DNA from: Bedellia somnulentella
Lineage: Eukaryota > Arthropoda > Insecta > Lepidoptera > Bedelliidae
Length of the DNA stretch: 64,000 bases
NCBI GenBank assembly: GCA_963576735.1
Contig: OY755191.1
Coordinates: 13,235,608 to 13,299,607 of the forward strand
Direction: 5' to 3'
Shown: positions 51,476 through 62,175 of the stretch, piece after piece
Numbering within the stretch: the stretch's first letter is position 1
Layout: each line of letters opens with the position of its first letter
Notes under the pieces: generated by a model
What the model was told of the DNA's origin: nothing
Databases searched by the model: none
Seen by the model: only the letters and a program-made list of their open reading frames with translations
Made by a program: the position numbers and the translations under genes

Positions 51476-52105
51476 TTGCATGAGTGCAGAGCAAATATTT
51501 GCCGTGTAGTGCCGGCTTAGAGTGTTGCTACCCCTTTCTTCCCACGGGTGTCGTAAGAGGCAACTAAGGGTATCAGGGCTTTATATTGGATTTTTGGGCG
51601 ATGCGGTTGGAGACCCATCACTAAAAACCTTTATTTTTACCATATTTTCCCCACTCAACTTCCAAAAGTGGCTGAGGAATTTCTAATTCCTTGGCTCTGG
51701 CTACCCCTTCTAGGGAAATATAGCCGTGAGTATATGTATGTATGTATGTATGCAGAGCAAATGCAGTAGAAATGAGGTCTCTCAGGAAAATTAGTAATGT
51801 TACGTGCTCGAGTGAGAAATAGCGTGATTCGTGAAAAGTGCGGAAAAAGAAAAAGGTATGTTGAGATGGTATGGCCCATAGAGAGGATGGGCGAGAGTGA
51901 ATTGGTGATAGAGATCTAAAAATCCAATGAGGAAGGTAATGTTAATAAAGGATGACCTCGGATTACTCAATTGGACCAAATAATGTGCTCAAAAAGGCAG
52001 GTTTCCGAAGTATGAAGAATAAAAGAGCATGTATGTAAAATATTGACGGATGTGAACAAAGCTAGAGAGGTTTGCCTATCGTACAACAACGTGGCGATCG
52101 ATAGC
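51476..52105 (+). mobile_element. RTE LINE copy split by SINE-B
   Basis: LINE sequence (CATGAGTGCAGAGCAAAT) is cut at 51496 and resumes at 51751 (NAVEMRSLRK-type coding, then RNSVIREKC). It carries several frame-breaking changes and lacks the final hairpin (ends GTGGCGATCGATAG). Confidence 0.8.
51497..51750 (+). mobile_element. SINE-B copy in an RTE LINE
   Basis: GCCGTGTAGTGCCGGC to (TATG)n. The 12-bp target-site duplication TGCAGAGCAAAT lies at 51485-51496 and 51751-51762. Confidence 0.93.
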
Positions 52106-52394
52106 AACATAAAATATGGAATTCAGAAAATAAATTTGACTTCTGAGAAAGCTATGTTATGGATTAAAACTTCTTAGACCATTCATTAACTGGACTTATT
52201 GGAAAGTGACTAAAAAGCCGTCACAAGCGAAAAATTCGCTGTTCCTATATATTTTTTTCGGTGAATTCCTGCAGTAATTTTAATCTATTGAATTCATACG
52301 CAAAGCACGACAAGTTGATTATAGTAATAATTGCTGAAGATGTTTTTTGCTGCACTTGTAACAAGTAAATATATTTTGTGTATACTCTAAAGGG
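52106..52394. other. no recognised gene
   Basis: AT-rich, unassigned. Confidence 0.4.
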
Positions 52395-52600
52395 TGGCGT
52401 AGGTACTATTTGTGAAAATCACGTGATATCCTGTTAGGTGGTGTTCTAAATACCCACTTCTTGCATAGACCGTGCATTTACTTGACATTGGACATGCTTA
52501 TCGCCGCATTGTACGAATACTCTATCACATGAATAAGTTCAACTGAGCCATGTGGGTTTCCTCACGATGATTTCTCTGACTCCTTGAACCTATTACTTTC
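52395..52600 (-). repeat. degenerate SINE-A copy
   Basis: ATCACGTGATATCCTG to AGCCATGTGGGTTTCCTCAC. The 3' hairpin and tRNA head are lost. Confidence 0.75.
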
Positions 52601-52703
52601 TGCATTCGAGGCGGTGTCTTTTCCCACTGAGTTACTTAGGTAAGACTGAGTTATTTTTTAAGTTTTTTTAGTTGGTAAAAAATATCAGCGCCACATTACT
52701 ACA

Positions 52704-52809
52704 TGATGATCTTTTCCCCACTCAACTTTCCAAAAGTGGCTGAGGAACTTCTAGTTCCTTAGCTCTGGCTACCCCTTCTAGGGATTTATAGCCTTGAGTA
52801 TATGTATGT
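52704..52809 (+). mobile_element. 5'-truncated SINE-B near the GST 3' end
   Basis: CTTTTCCCCACTCAACTTTC to GCCTTGAGTATATGTATG. The 11-bp target-site duplication ACATTACTACA lies at 52693-52703 and 52810-52820. It lies about 50 bases beyond the GST stop codon and is antisense to the gene, so it may be in the 3' UTR. Confidence 0.92.
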
Positions 52810-52861
52810 ACATTACTACAATAAAACAAATTAAAAGTTTATACATTCTATATTATAACGA

Positions 52862-52979
52862 TCAAGGTAGAGCCACGTGTTTGAAAATAGCCGCAAAGCC
52901 TTCCAAGCCTGGAACGTTTTTCTTTACAAAGAAATCTTGTTTAGAACACCTTTCCAACCAAGCTGAGAGCTTCGGGAAC
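52862..52979 (-). CDS. GST coding exon 5 (residues 179-217 and stop)
   Basis: Acceptor TTCGTTTTCAG, then FPKLSAWLERCSKQDFFVKK to FAAIFKHVALP and TGA. FPKLSAWLERC is a typical GST C-terminal helix motif, and the phase matches exon 4. Confidence 0.92.
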
Positions 52980-55900
52980 CTGAAAACGAAATTAATACAC
53001 TTGAAAATAACAAGATTAAACTAAATTAAAAAACTATAAAACTAGATCTCAAAAATAATAATATTAACATAAAGAATATTCGCAAAATATTGGGTCATGA
53101 AGGCCTTTTTAACTTATTTTTTTTGCAAATGAAAACACTTAAATATTTTAAATAAATCCTACTAACTTTTGCCAGCATTAAACATCAACAATTGTAGGAT
53201 AAAACAAAACATAGAAATCTTTATGGCCCATCGTAATAAATACATTTTACCGGTATTGAAACAGCATAAGCGTAACATAAGCATAAACATAAACGTTCAC
53301 GCCGAATATCCCCGAAGGGGTTGGCAGAGATACTAATACTTCTGAACATCACGTTACTTTGTCACCTGGTCTTCAGAGTACCCACGTTTTGCATGGACAG
53401 TGTACTCACGTGATAGGGGGCAGGCCTATCGCCGTTTTGTACGAATACACTGTCACATGACTAAGTACAACTCAGCCATGTGGGTTTCCTCACGATGTTT
53501 TCCCTCACCGTTAACGACCATGATAAATTAACCACACATTTGTCTTTAGAAAAGACAAATAGGTGTAGGCCCGACCCAGGATTCGAACACTAGTCGTTTG
53601 CACGATAACCGAGTGTTCTACCCACTGGGCTATCACGGTTGGTTTTGAAAGAGCGATAAGAGAATATAATAATTAGCTATTATCGGTTGATATCATAGTC
53701 ATTTATGACACGAATAACATTGGCAGTATTATATTAGAAATAGTTACTCCTTATAGTGATAGCTCAGTGGGTAGAACACCGCTTATAGTGCAGAAATAAG
53801 CGGATCGGGTCACACTAATTTGTCTAATAATAAGTCACATGTGTGGTCAATTTATTATGGTTGTTAACGGTGAGGCAAAAAAACATCGTGAGGAAATCTA
53901 CATAGCTAAGTTGTTCTTAGTCATGTGACAGTGTTTTCGTTCAAAACGGCAATGGGCCTACCCCCTATCACGTGAGCACACGGTCCAAAGAAAACGTGAC
54001 AATGTCACGTGATGATTAGAAGTACAAGTAGTACCTCTGCCAACCCCTTCGGGAATTTACGGTATGAACTTTTAAGTTTGAGGTTCTTTATATGTGCACT
54101 AATGATTGCTATTCTATTCTATATTCGTATCGTAAAGCCAAACATGAAAATAAATTACTATGTCTACTTACTTCTTGCCATCAATCGGTATCAAAGCGTT
54201 AAGAGAGCTGACAGTAGCAACACAATTGATATCGGCCAGTGTAAGTTGGTCTCCAGCTAGCCATTCCTTAGTTAAGAACTTCTCAAGAAATTCATAACTT
54301 TCGAGGATCTTGTCAATACCTTCTTTGCGGTATGACTTTTCACCTTGGTAGAATATTGGTTTCTGTAAAATATGTAACGAATAGCTTGAATAGGGTATCC
54401 AGAGCAGAAGAATAAGAAACACCTTTGGCATTATTTGATGTTCAGTGAGGAAAAGTTAGTGTGGAATGGGCACTCTAACCATATCGCCCCACGATAACTT
54501 AACAATATCCTTAATACCCTAAGTTACCGCTTACGACACTCACAGAATAAAATCGACTAGTTCTATCATAAACCAGCTCTACAGCACTGCTGAGTGAAAC
54601 TGGCTAAGAAGCTTATTGACGAACATTTAGATTTGTGTGAACATAAGCTTTTTGGCATAAGTAAAAGGCGAGTATATGGCCTAATAACTTTAAATTGATA
54701 CTGTTTTGTTTTGATAAGATATTATCATCTATCTTATAAAATATCAATTGTGGTTTAAAAAGTGGCGACATGATAGTCCAGTGGGTAAGAACACCCGCCC
54801 GAAAAACAGAAGGGCGTGAGTTCCAATCCTGGGACGGGCCTACACCAATTTGTCTTTTCTAAAGTCATATGTGTGGTTAATTTATCATGGTTGCTAACGG
54901 TGAGGGAAAACATCGTGAGGAAACCCACATGGCTGAGTTGTACTTAGTCATGTGACAGTGTATTCGTACAAAACGGCGATAGGCCTGCCCCCTATCACGT
55001 GAGTACACTGTCTAAGCAAAACGTGGGTACCTTCTCTGGAAACTAGATGGCGCTTGCCATGTGAGTTCAGGAGTATTGGTACCTCTGCCAACCCCTTCGG
55101 GGATAAAACGGCGTGAACGTTTATGTTATGTTATGTTATGTTTAAAAAGGATTAATTCTGAGTTCTCCCTACTAGAGGCTCTGGTTAAACTATTTTCGAG
55201 TTTATAGCCTTTCTCGGTTGGAGTAAATATTGGGTATGAGAAAAAAGTAGGTAGTGAATAACAAAAAAAATATAGTTATTAAACTTACCACAGTAGTCGC
55301 AAGAGCTGGGAAGAGCACTCCAGTATCGAAATGCAATCTCTGGTCGACAACCGCTCTTTGTTTTGGATCCGATGGTAGCAGGGAGGATGACTGACCATAT
55401 TTGGTAACCAAATATGGATTAATTGCGTGACTGAAATGTAAAAAAATATCAGGAAGGTGCCAACCCGCAGCTTGTTGGATTGTGGCGAGATGAACCTCAA
55501 GGGCATATATATATGGTCTGTGAAGAGTTAGAAAGTACAAACATATACTCACGCCCTTATTTCCCACGTTTGACACGTACTCTGCACGTGATCGGCTGTT
55601 AAAGTGTTAAGGTTGGTAAGGTAGGCAGATATCGATTGCCACTTTGTACGATCCTGGTGAACTTCTCTTGCTTTCATCATTCTTTTCATACATGTATTTT
55701 TATTTGACAGTACACATATGCATGTTAATTCATTAAGCAGGCAAAAACTAGGGGCTCTGAAAACCAGGAGCTATAGCGCGCTCGCAAATGTATCGTGAGC
55801 TCGTCGGTTAAAAAGAGATAAAAATATACGATAGTTTTGAAGTGTGACAGAGACAGCTGTTTTACACCCCGAGATTTGGTAGTTAAATTGTGCTACCATT

Positions 55901-57360
55901 TGCAGGTGCCAAATATTTGACGTGATATTCAGAAGTTTAAGTAATGCTGCCGACTGCTGCCATAAATCCCAAAAAGGGGTAGCCAGAGCTTCAGGGCTAG
56001 GAACTCCTCATCTAATTTTGGAAGTTGATAAAGAACAATATGTTACAAATACAGCGACATGATAGTCCAGTGGGTAGAACACCCGCCCGAAAAACAGAAG
56101 GGCGTGAGTTCCAATCCTGGGACGGGCCTACACCAATTTGTCTTTTCTAAAGTCATATGTGTGGTTAATTTATCATGGTTGCTAACGGTGAGGGAAAACA
56201 TCGTGAGGAAACCCACATGGCTGAGTTGTACTTAGTCATGTGACAGTGTATTCGTACAAAAACGGCGGTAGGCCTGCCCCCTATCACGTGAGTACACTGT
56301 CTAAGCAAAACGTGGGTACCTTCTCTGGAAACTAGATGGCGCTTGCCATGTGAGTTCAGGAGTATTGGTACCTCTGCCAACCCCTTCGGGGATAAACGGC
56401 GTGAACGTTTATGTTATGTTATGTTATGTTACAAATATCATAAAGTATCGCTGGTAAGGGGTCTCCAAACGCATCACCCAAAGTGTATTTAAACAGCCCC
56501 ACACATTAGTCACATCTTACGACACCCGTGGGTAGAAAGGGGTAGTGACATTCTAAGCCGGCACTACACGGCAATGTAAGTGATAAGATTAGATGAGGTA
56601 ACTAACCTGTCCCATATGACAAAGTCATCGTCTTTCAAGGTTGGCACTGTGTGTTGTGGATTCATCTGTAATAATTCAGATGTTTAGTAATTTGATAACC
56701 GAATGGAAGCATATTTGTGAAATACATTTGTATACATACATACATATATAGACTGTCGGCTTTAAAACCCAAAACTTGGTAGTCAGTATTTAGAATTATA
56801 AATTTCTCAGCCAGTCCTGGATGTTCATTAGGGAAAAGATACATATTTTAGAGATACACACTTCATACATACATATACTCAAAACTATTAGTCCCTAAAA
56901 GGGGTAGCCAAAAACTCAGAATAATAATTCCTCAGCCTCTTTTGGAAGTAAAGTGAGGAAAATATTGTAAAATAAGAATCTTGGTGATTTCTCCATCCGC
57001 ATCGCCCAATAATCGCATAAATGCCCCAAAACCCTTAGTCACTTCCTACAATCACCCACGAGAAAAAAGGTAGCGCTATTCTAGGCCGTCATTACGCAGC
57101 TCAGGCTATATTAGGGTTCAATAGATTTATTTTAGGTATCTTTTCAGTCAAATTATAATTATTTTATGGCTACACATTATTTCATAATTCTCTTATAATC
57201 AATCATGACGTATTACCTTTAAATAAGCTTCCGTAAAATGGTCTTTCTTCAAAAGGTTAACCTCGACGTAGTTTACATCCTTAATTTTCAAGGCCTCGAT
57301 GGTCATCAGAACTGCTCTGACGGGCGGGCTCAAGTCGGTTTTGTAAACAGTTAGCACCAT
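52862..57360 (-). CDS. glutathione S-transferase, probably epsilon class (five coding exons)
   Basis: Coding exons (minus strand) 57217-57360, 56607-56665, 55289-55430, 54172-54362 and 52862-52979 join to 654 bases, 217 residues and a stop. All junctions are GT/AG and the phases agree. The enzyme couples glutathione to electrophiles in the cytosol; epsilon members in insects often detoxify plant toxins and insecticides. Visible marks: N-terminal thioredoxin-like fold with catalytic Ser11 (KTDLSPPVRAV), cis-Pro56 (NPQHTVPTL), glutathione-binding D67-S68 (WDSHAI), and in the helical C-terminal domain the N-capping box T156-L-A-D159 (LTLADINCV). The length is normal for the family. An acceptor (TTTTTCAG) at 57366 puts a 5' UTR intron ahead of exon 1. 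The introns carry six SINE-A copies and several SINE-B copies, but no exon is hit. Epsilon is favoured over delta by the DSHAI motif, not proven. Confidence 0.93.
53268..53641 (-). mobile_element. full-length SINE-A in GST intron 4
   Basis: Tail ATAACATAAGCATAAACAT to TATCACGGTTGG. Same orientation as the gene. Confidence 0.9.
53753..54078 (+). repeat. degenerate SINE-A in GST intron 4
   Basis: GTGATAGCTCAGTGGGTAG to CAACCCCTTCGGGAATTTAC. The tRNA head has lost most of its box-B. Confidence 0.8.
54172..54362 (-). CDS. GST coding exon 4 (residues 116-179)
   Basis: Acceptor ATTTTACAG, then KPIFYQGEKSYRKEGIDKIL to SSLNALIPIDGK, ending AA of a split Lys codon, then donor GTAAGT. Confidence 0.93.
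54390..54600 (-). repeat. degenerate SINE-B in GST intron 3
   Basis: AATAGGGTATCCAGAGCAG, then TCTAACCATATCGCCCC, then TAAGTTACCGCTTACGAC. Heavily diverged. Confidence 0.65.
54763..55140 (+). mobile_element. young SINE-A in GST intron 3
   Basis: Subfamily with AGAACACCCGCCCGAAAAAC and a (TTATG)n tail. The target-site duplication TTTAAAAAG lies at 54754-54762 and 55141-55149. It differs from the copy at 56052 at about four positions. Confidence 0.94.
55289..55430 (-). CDS. GST coding exon 3 (residues 68-115)
   Basis: Acceptor TTACATTTCAG, then HAINPYLVTKYGQSSSLLPS to FDTGVLFPALATTV, then donor GTAAGT. It closes the glutathione-binding domain and opens the helical domain. Confidence 0.93.
55535..55705 (-). 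repeat. RTE LINE 3' end in GST intron 2
   Basis: CATATACTCACGCCCTTATT and later GGTAGGCAGATATCGATTGCC to CTTTTCATACATGT. About 50 unrelated bases (TTTGACACGTACTCTGCACG) interrupt the terminal hairpin. Confidence 0.8.
55963..56575 (-). repeat. SINE-B split by SINE-A in GST intron 2
   Basis: Left part GCCATAAATCCCAAAAAGGG to GTTACAAATA. Right part 56427-56575 runs to CTAAGCCGGCACTACACGGC, the GTGCCGGC subfamily. Confidence 0.85.
56052..56426 (+). mobile_element. young SINE-A in GST intron 2
   Basis: Nearly identical to 54763-55140. The target-site duplication TGTTACAAATA lies at 56041-56051 and 56427-56437. Confidence 0.94.
56607..56665 (-). CDS. GST coding exon 2 (residues 49-68)
   Basis: Acceptor TTATTACAG, then MNPQHTVPTLKDDDFVIWD, ending in AG of the split Ser68 codon, then donor GTTAGT. 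It is only 59 bases. Confidence 0.93.
56868..57098 (-). repeat. degenerate SINE-B in GST intron 1
   Basis: CATACATATACTCAAAACTAT to TAGGCCGTCATTACGCAGC. A CATACATACATATA tail relic at 56733-56750 may mark a second old copy. Confidence 0.8.
57217..57360 (-). CDS. GST coding exon 1 (residues 1-48)
   Basis: MVLTVYKTDLSPPVRAVLMT to DHFTEAYLK, then donor GTAATA. Five untranslated bases (TCATA) precede the ATG after an acceptor at 57366. Confidence 0.92.
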
Positions 57361-57410
57361 TATGACTGAAAAATTACAAGAGATCATATATTCATCACAC
57401 TAGTGTGGCA

Positions 57411-57588
57411 TTAGTGTATTCGTACAAAACGGCGTCAGGCCTGCCCCCTATCACGTGAGTACACTTTTCATGCAAAACGTGGGTACTCTGAACACCAGGT
57501 GACAAAGTCACGTGATGTTCAGGAGTATTAGTACCTCTGCCAACCCCTTCGGGGATATTCGGCGTGAACGTTTATGTTATGTTATTTT
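57411..57588 (+). mobile_element. 5'-truncated SINE-A just upstream of GST exon 1
   Basis: TTAGTGTATTCGTACAAAAC to a (TTATG)n tail. The 12-bp target-site duplication ACTAGTGTGGCA lies at 57399-57410 and 57589-57600. It is 45 bases from the exon 1 acceptor, so it sits in the 5' UTR intron. Confidence 0.93.
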
Positions 57589-57664
57589 ACTAGTGTGGCA
57601 GAAATACTAAGAGTAATACTGCTGAATATTATGTGATATTTTGATAACGGACTCAAAAGACTCA

Positions 57665-58015
57665 AACGTCCACACCGAATATCCCCGAAGGGGGCTATTA
57701 ATACTTCTGAACAACACGTGACATTGTCACCTAGAAATCGGAGTACCACGTTTTTCTTGGACAGTGTTCATTGTACGTTATAGGGGGCAGGCCTATCGTT
57801 TTGTACGTATACACTGTCAATTGACTAAGCACAACTCAGTCATGTGGATTCTGTCGGGAAGTTTTACGTCACCGTTAACAATTATGATAAATTAACCACA
57901 CATATGTATTTAGAAAAGACAAATTGGTGTAGGCCCGACCCGAGGTTCAAACCCACGCCTGTCTGCATGACGGACGGGAGTTCTTATCCATTGAGTTATC
58001 ACGGTTGTTATTTTA
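57665..58015 (-). repeat. SINE-A copy with small deletions
   Basis: ACGTCCACACCGAATATCCC to GAGTTATCACGGTTGTTATT. Several internal deletions are present. Confidence 0.88.
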
Positions 58016-59027
58016 AGAACTGCCCGGCTAGTACGAGCGGTGTTTAAACTAGTTATCGCGTGGAATAAAGCAGCCATCTCTTACGCACTTACATCGTATC
58101 GTATACTGCAATCTCATTCTAACCGTTATCGTGTCGATAAAATAGCGCTCGTGCTTGTTCTGCTGACATTTTAAAATTTCGTTATCAAGATGCAGGCCTA
58201 TTGCCATGGCTATGTTCGATAAGCACAGGTAGATTTACTCACGATGTTTTTCCACACCTTTAACACCAGTGTTAAATTAATTTTATTTATACAATACAGA
58301 TAAGTTATATCTACACTATCCTATGAACGACGAAATGTGCAGAATGATATAATGAAAGGTTCCGCGCCATTATTTATAAGAAAGACAAAAAAAGACGTTT
58401 GTTTTATGTGAATCTAAGGGATATTTGTGACTTCTTCTCTTTACGAACACCTTTCAAAACAACGGTAGAGGCAGTAGATTTCAACATTGGAAAGTGTCCG
58501 AAATAAAAATAATTAAAGTTCCTTTAAAGTTAACCTAACCTACCCCAACGAGAATTGATGGCGTGAGTGTAAATAAATATTTGTAGGTCCATGTAAACAC
58601 TTCATTTGTGTATCAACTGATAAGACAAGGCATATTGCCGCTCGAAATGAATCCATCTGTATCCAAGGTTATTTTTCAATTTAAACTGATTTTAAAGAAA
58701 GAAATAACTTATTATTTACTTTTTGTTTATTGATTTAATACTCAGAGGGAAAAGGTCTGTTGATAGAGGCGTGAGTTCAAATTCTGAGTCAGGTCTACTT
58801 CGATGTGTCCATTTTTAAGTCACAACTTTCATTCTAAATGTCAAATTACTTTAATTAGCTGACTTTACTACGTCAAATTACTGAAACAGAATCCATTAAC
58901 AATATTATTTGTAAAGGACAAATACTGAAAAAATTAGAGCTACGAAAACTAAATACAGTGTTTGCCCTAGTGCCTAACGTCTATATGTTGATTTATCAGC
59001 ATCTTATTTGATATATATTTACGCATT
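58016..59027. other. no gene recognised; upstream side of GST
   Basis: This should hold the GST promoter and 5' UTR exon, but I cannot point to them. Relics: a SINE-A body near 58190-58265 (GATGCAGGCCTATTGCC, then TTTACTCACGATGTTTTTCC) and a 35-base LINE 3' end near 58540-58572 (CTACCCCAACGAGAATTG then GGCGTGAG). Confidence 0.5.
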
Positions 59028-59029
59028 AC

Positions 59030-59275
59030 ATACATACATACATATACTCACGGCTATAAATCCCTTAACGGGGTAGCCAGATTTTTGGAATGAAAAATTC
59101 CTCAGCCACTTTTGGAAGTTGATTGGGAAAAGATGGTTATAATAAATGATTTTGGTCTCCAACCACATCGCCCGAAAATCACTTAAAAAGCCCCCTATAT
59201 CCTTAGTCGCCTCTTACGATCACACACGGGTAGAAACGGGGTAGTGTTATTCTAAGCCGACACTACACGGCAATA
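59030..59275 (-). mobile_element. SINE-B copy
   Basis: (CATA)n tail to CCGACACTACACGGCAATAC. TACGCATTAC occurs just before the tail (59021-59030) and again about 15 bases beyond the 5' end, so the 5' end may extend to about 59290. Confidence 0.85.
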
Positions 59276-59506
59276 CCTATCGTTAAATATTACGCATTAC
59301 CTATCGTTAAATATATACACTGAAGAACTCACTTACTCAATTAGTCTTACTCACCCACGCACAAACACATTACATACTCATTCATGCTAACTGTTTAGAT
59401 TTAAGCTTAATTAAAAATTTAATTATTCATACTAGACTATACAATGTTGAATTTCCTAAATTATTTAATTTTACTTCCAAATTACACGTCAATTGTATAA
59501 ATTACT

Positions 59507-59800
59507 AGAAAACCGCCCGATCTTTGCACGGGTAGCGTTTTTATTTAAACATCTAAGGTTTGTTCAATCACTGCTCATTCTTCTCAATATTTTGCTTTAA
59601 TACAAATACTAACAAATACTGTATCTAGTAAAAACTGCGACCGGTGGTTAGTAGACGAGTGGTTAAATTTCAAAAGCCTTAGATACAAAAAGAAATCAAG
59701 TTCTAACCGAAATCCAATTTAAGTCTGATTCTCTCAGTTGATTTTCAAGACAACCTAAGAAAAGAAAAGCTTTAATACTTCTCAAAAATTTACTCATACA
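59507..59800 (-). repeat. Helitron 3' end, extent unclear
   Basis: On the minus strand the element ends CGGGCGGTTTTCTAG before a T, with an upstream CCCGTGCAAAGATCGGG hairpin. I cannot find its 5' TC end. The right limit is a guess. Confidence 0.5.
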
Positions 59801-60052
59801 TACATACATACATACATATACTCACGGCTATAAATCCCTAGAAGGGGTAGCCAGAGCTAAGGAACTTGAAGTTCCTCAGCCACTTTTGGAAGTTGCGTCG
59901 GGAAAAGATAGTGAAATAAAGGTTGTTGGTGATGGGTCTCCAACCACATCGCCCAAAAATCCCTTAAAAGCCCCAATACCGTTAGTCGCCTCTTACGTAC
60001 ACCCATCGGTAGAAACGGGGTAGTGCTATTCTAAGCCGTCACTACACGGCGA
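59801..60052 (-). mobile_element. full SINE-B copy
   Basis: (CATA)n tail, TATACTCACGGCTATAAATC, to CTAAGCCGTCACTACACGGC. Confidence 0.9.
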
Positions 60053-60239
60053 ATTATCAAAATACAGTATGATTTTTATTATCAAGTATCACGAGTTTTA
60101 GCAGCCAGAGTGTTTTACTAATACGTTTTTGAAACGTATCTTTTATACATATTTCACGACATCATGTAAAAGCCAAACAAATTAATCCTATATTTTTATA
60201 CTTTGTTATTTATTTAAAGTAATCTTTATTATTGTACAA

Positions 60240-60390
60240 AATCGGTTAAAAATCCTAAAAAAGGGTAGCTAACCCATTCCTCAGGTACTTTTAGAATAAT
60301 ATCATTTTGTGAAATATACAAAAAAATTGTGGTCATTTGTTTTTAGCCAAATCGTCCAACATTAACTTGAAAAGCCCCAAAACCCAATTA
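60240..60390 (-). repeat. very old SINE-B
   Basis: TAAAAAAGGGTAGCTAACCC, TTCCTCAGGTACTTTTAG and GAAAAGCCCCAAAACCC are all that remain. Confidence 0.6.
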
Positions 60391-60435
60391 AAAGTAATAT
60401 TTAAATTTCCCTTTACGCCGATTTACTAAAACTAA

Positions 60436-60698
60436 CATACATACATATACTCACGGCTATAAATCCCTAGAAGGGGTAGCGAGTGCTAAGGAATCAGAAA
60501 TTCCTGAGCTACTTTTGGAAGTTGCGTGGGGAAAAGATGGTAAAATAAAGGTTGTTGGTAATGGGTCTCCAACCGCATCGCCCAAAAATCCATTAAAAAG
60601 CCCCAATACCGTTAGTCGCCTCTTACGTGCACCCACCGGAAGAAAAGGGGTAGTGCTATTCTAAGCCGACAGACACTACACAGCAACTACACTACACT
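60436..60698 (-). mobile_element. full SINE-B copy
   Basis: CATACATACATATACTCACGG to CTACACAGCAACTAC. The 11-bp target-site duplication ACTAAAACTAA lies at 60425-60435 and 60699-60709. Confidence 0.93.
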
Positions 60699-60709
60699 AC
60701 TAAAACTAA

Positions 60710-61027
60710 GTAAGAGAATATTCGGTACTCACAAGTTATACGGCCACACTACCAGAGTTGAAATCGAAACTGAATGTAAATGATAAGTATAGCTCAAAAC
60801 TACAACCAGATAAATAATGATAATGACATAACAATGAATTGACAGTTTTAAATTTAAAAGTAACATACAATTTGAACCTTATGTGGTTGCGTTAAAGGTC
60901 AGAAAAATAACAGGTTATATTTAGCATCGACCTTGAAAACTAGTATGATAATGCATGCCGGTTAAACTAGACATTATTGTTTACTCTTAAGGTAAAGATT
61001 AATTGCGATAATATAAGGATCGTAGGA
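60710..61027. other. no recognised gene
   Basis: AT-rich, unassigned. Confidence 0.4.
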
Positions 61028-61029
61028 TA

Positions 61030-61288
61030 TACATACATACATACATATACTCACGGCTATAAATCCCTAGAAGGGGTAGCCAGAGCTAAGGAACTAGAAG
61101 TTCCTCAGCCACTTTTGGAAAGTTGAGTGGGGAAAAGATGGTAAAAGAAAGGTTGTTGATGATGGGTCTCCAACCGCATCGCCCAAAAATACCTTAAAAG
61201 CCCCAATACCGTTAGTCGTCTCTTACGTGCACCCACCGGAAGAAATGGGGTAGTGCTATTCTAAGCCGACACTACACAGCAGCTAAGC
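61030..61288 (-). mobile_element. full SINE-B copy
   Basis: (CATA)n tail to CCGACACTACACAGC. Few changes from the 60436 copy. Confidence 0.9.
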
Positions 61289-61382
61289 TAGAATCATACC
61301 AAATATGAGCTTATTATGTTTTCTCCTCTAAATTGCCCAAAATGGCAGTTTTTTTCTTAATCATTAAACTCAACTCGAAAAT

Positions 61383-61440
61383 ACAACGATCACGCCGTTT
61401 ATCCCCGAAGGAGTGGCAGAGGTACAAATGCTTCTGAACA
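61383..61440 (-). repeat. SINE-A 3' fragment
   Basis: GATCACGCCGTTTATCCCCG, then AGAGGTACAAATGCTTCTG. Confidence 0.75.
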
Positions 61441-61493
61441 TTGAATTCTTAAGAATAAGTTATCACGTTTATTTAAAGAGATCTCTATTTAAT

Positions 61494-61745
61494 TTGCTGT
61501 GTAGTCTCGGCTTAGAATAGCACTACCCCATTTCTTCCGGTGGGTGTACGTAAAAGGCGACTAACGGTATTGGGGCTTTTAAGGGATTTTTGGGCGATGA
61601 GGTTGGAGACCCATCACCAACAACCTTTATTTTACCATTTTTTCCCCACTTTACTTTCCAAAAGTGGCTGAGGAATTCCTAATTCCTTAGCTCTGGCTAC
61701 CCCTTCTAGGGATTTAAAGCCGTGAGTATATGTATGTATATCTAT
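61494..61745 (+). mobile_element. full SINE-B copy
   Basis: TTTGCTGTGTAGTCTCGGC to GCCGTGAGTATATGTATG. Confidence 0.9.
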
Positions 61746-61761
61746 TTATTTGGAATGTATT

Positions 61762-61960
61762 GTTCGTGAAAACCTCATGTGGGGATTATTACTAATAAAT
61801 AAAGGAATGAAAAATCTCGACACCAGCGCGAATCGAACCTACACGACCTCCGGGTATACGCCCCCTCCGCTCTGCCAAGTGAGTTATAGTGTCAAGCACT
61901 AGTAGAGTGCGAAATAAAATTTTTTCTTTGTTTCTTTTACACTTTTTAAGTAGGGTCATC
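61762..61960 (-). mobile_element. SINE-C copy, minus strand
   Basis: On the minus strand: GTGTAAAAGAAACAAAG, AATTTTATTTCGCACTC, the tRNA-like core (GACACTATAACTCACTTGGC to GGTTCGATTCGCGC), then TTCCTTTATTTATTAG and CCCACATGAGGTTTTC, which is the true 3' end of the family. Confidence 0.75.
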
Positions 61961-62059
61961 ATTCCCTTCCCTCGATTTTTTTTTTCAAATTCGGAAGGCC
62001 TCTCGTATATCTTTTCAGATAGAATACAAAAGTTGAGAACGCTTGACTAGCACATAATT

Positions 62060-62175
62060 AGAATGTTATTAATTAATGTAGCTCAATTGGCAGAGCGACG
62101 GGGGCGTGAATACCCGGAGGTCGTGGGTTCGATTCCCGCTAGTGTCGAAATTTTTCTTTCCTTTATTTATTAGAT
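62060..62175 (+). mobile_element. SINE-C copy, plus strand
   Basis: GTAGCTCAATTGGCAGAGCG to CGTGGGTTCGATTCCCGC, then GTGTCGAAATTTTTCTTTCC. The acceptor 5' strand is lost. Opposite orientation to the copy 200 bases to its left. Confidence 0.75.
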
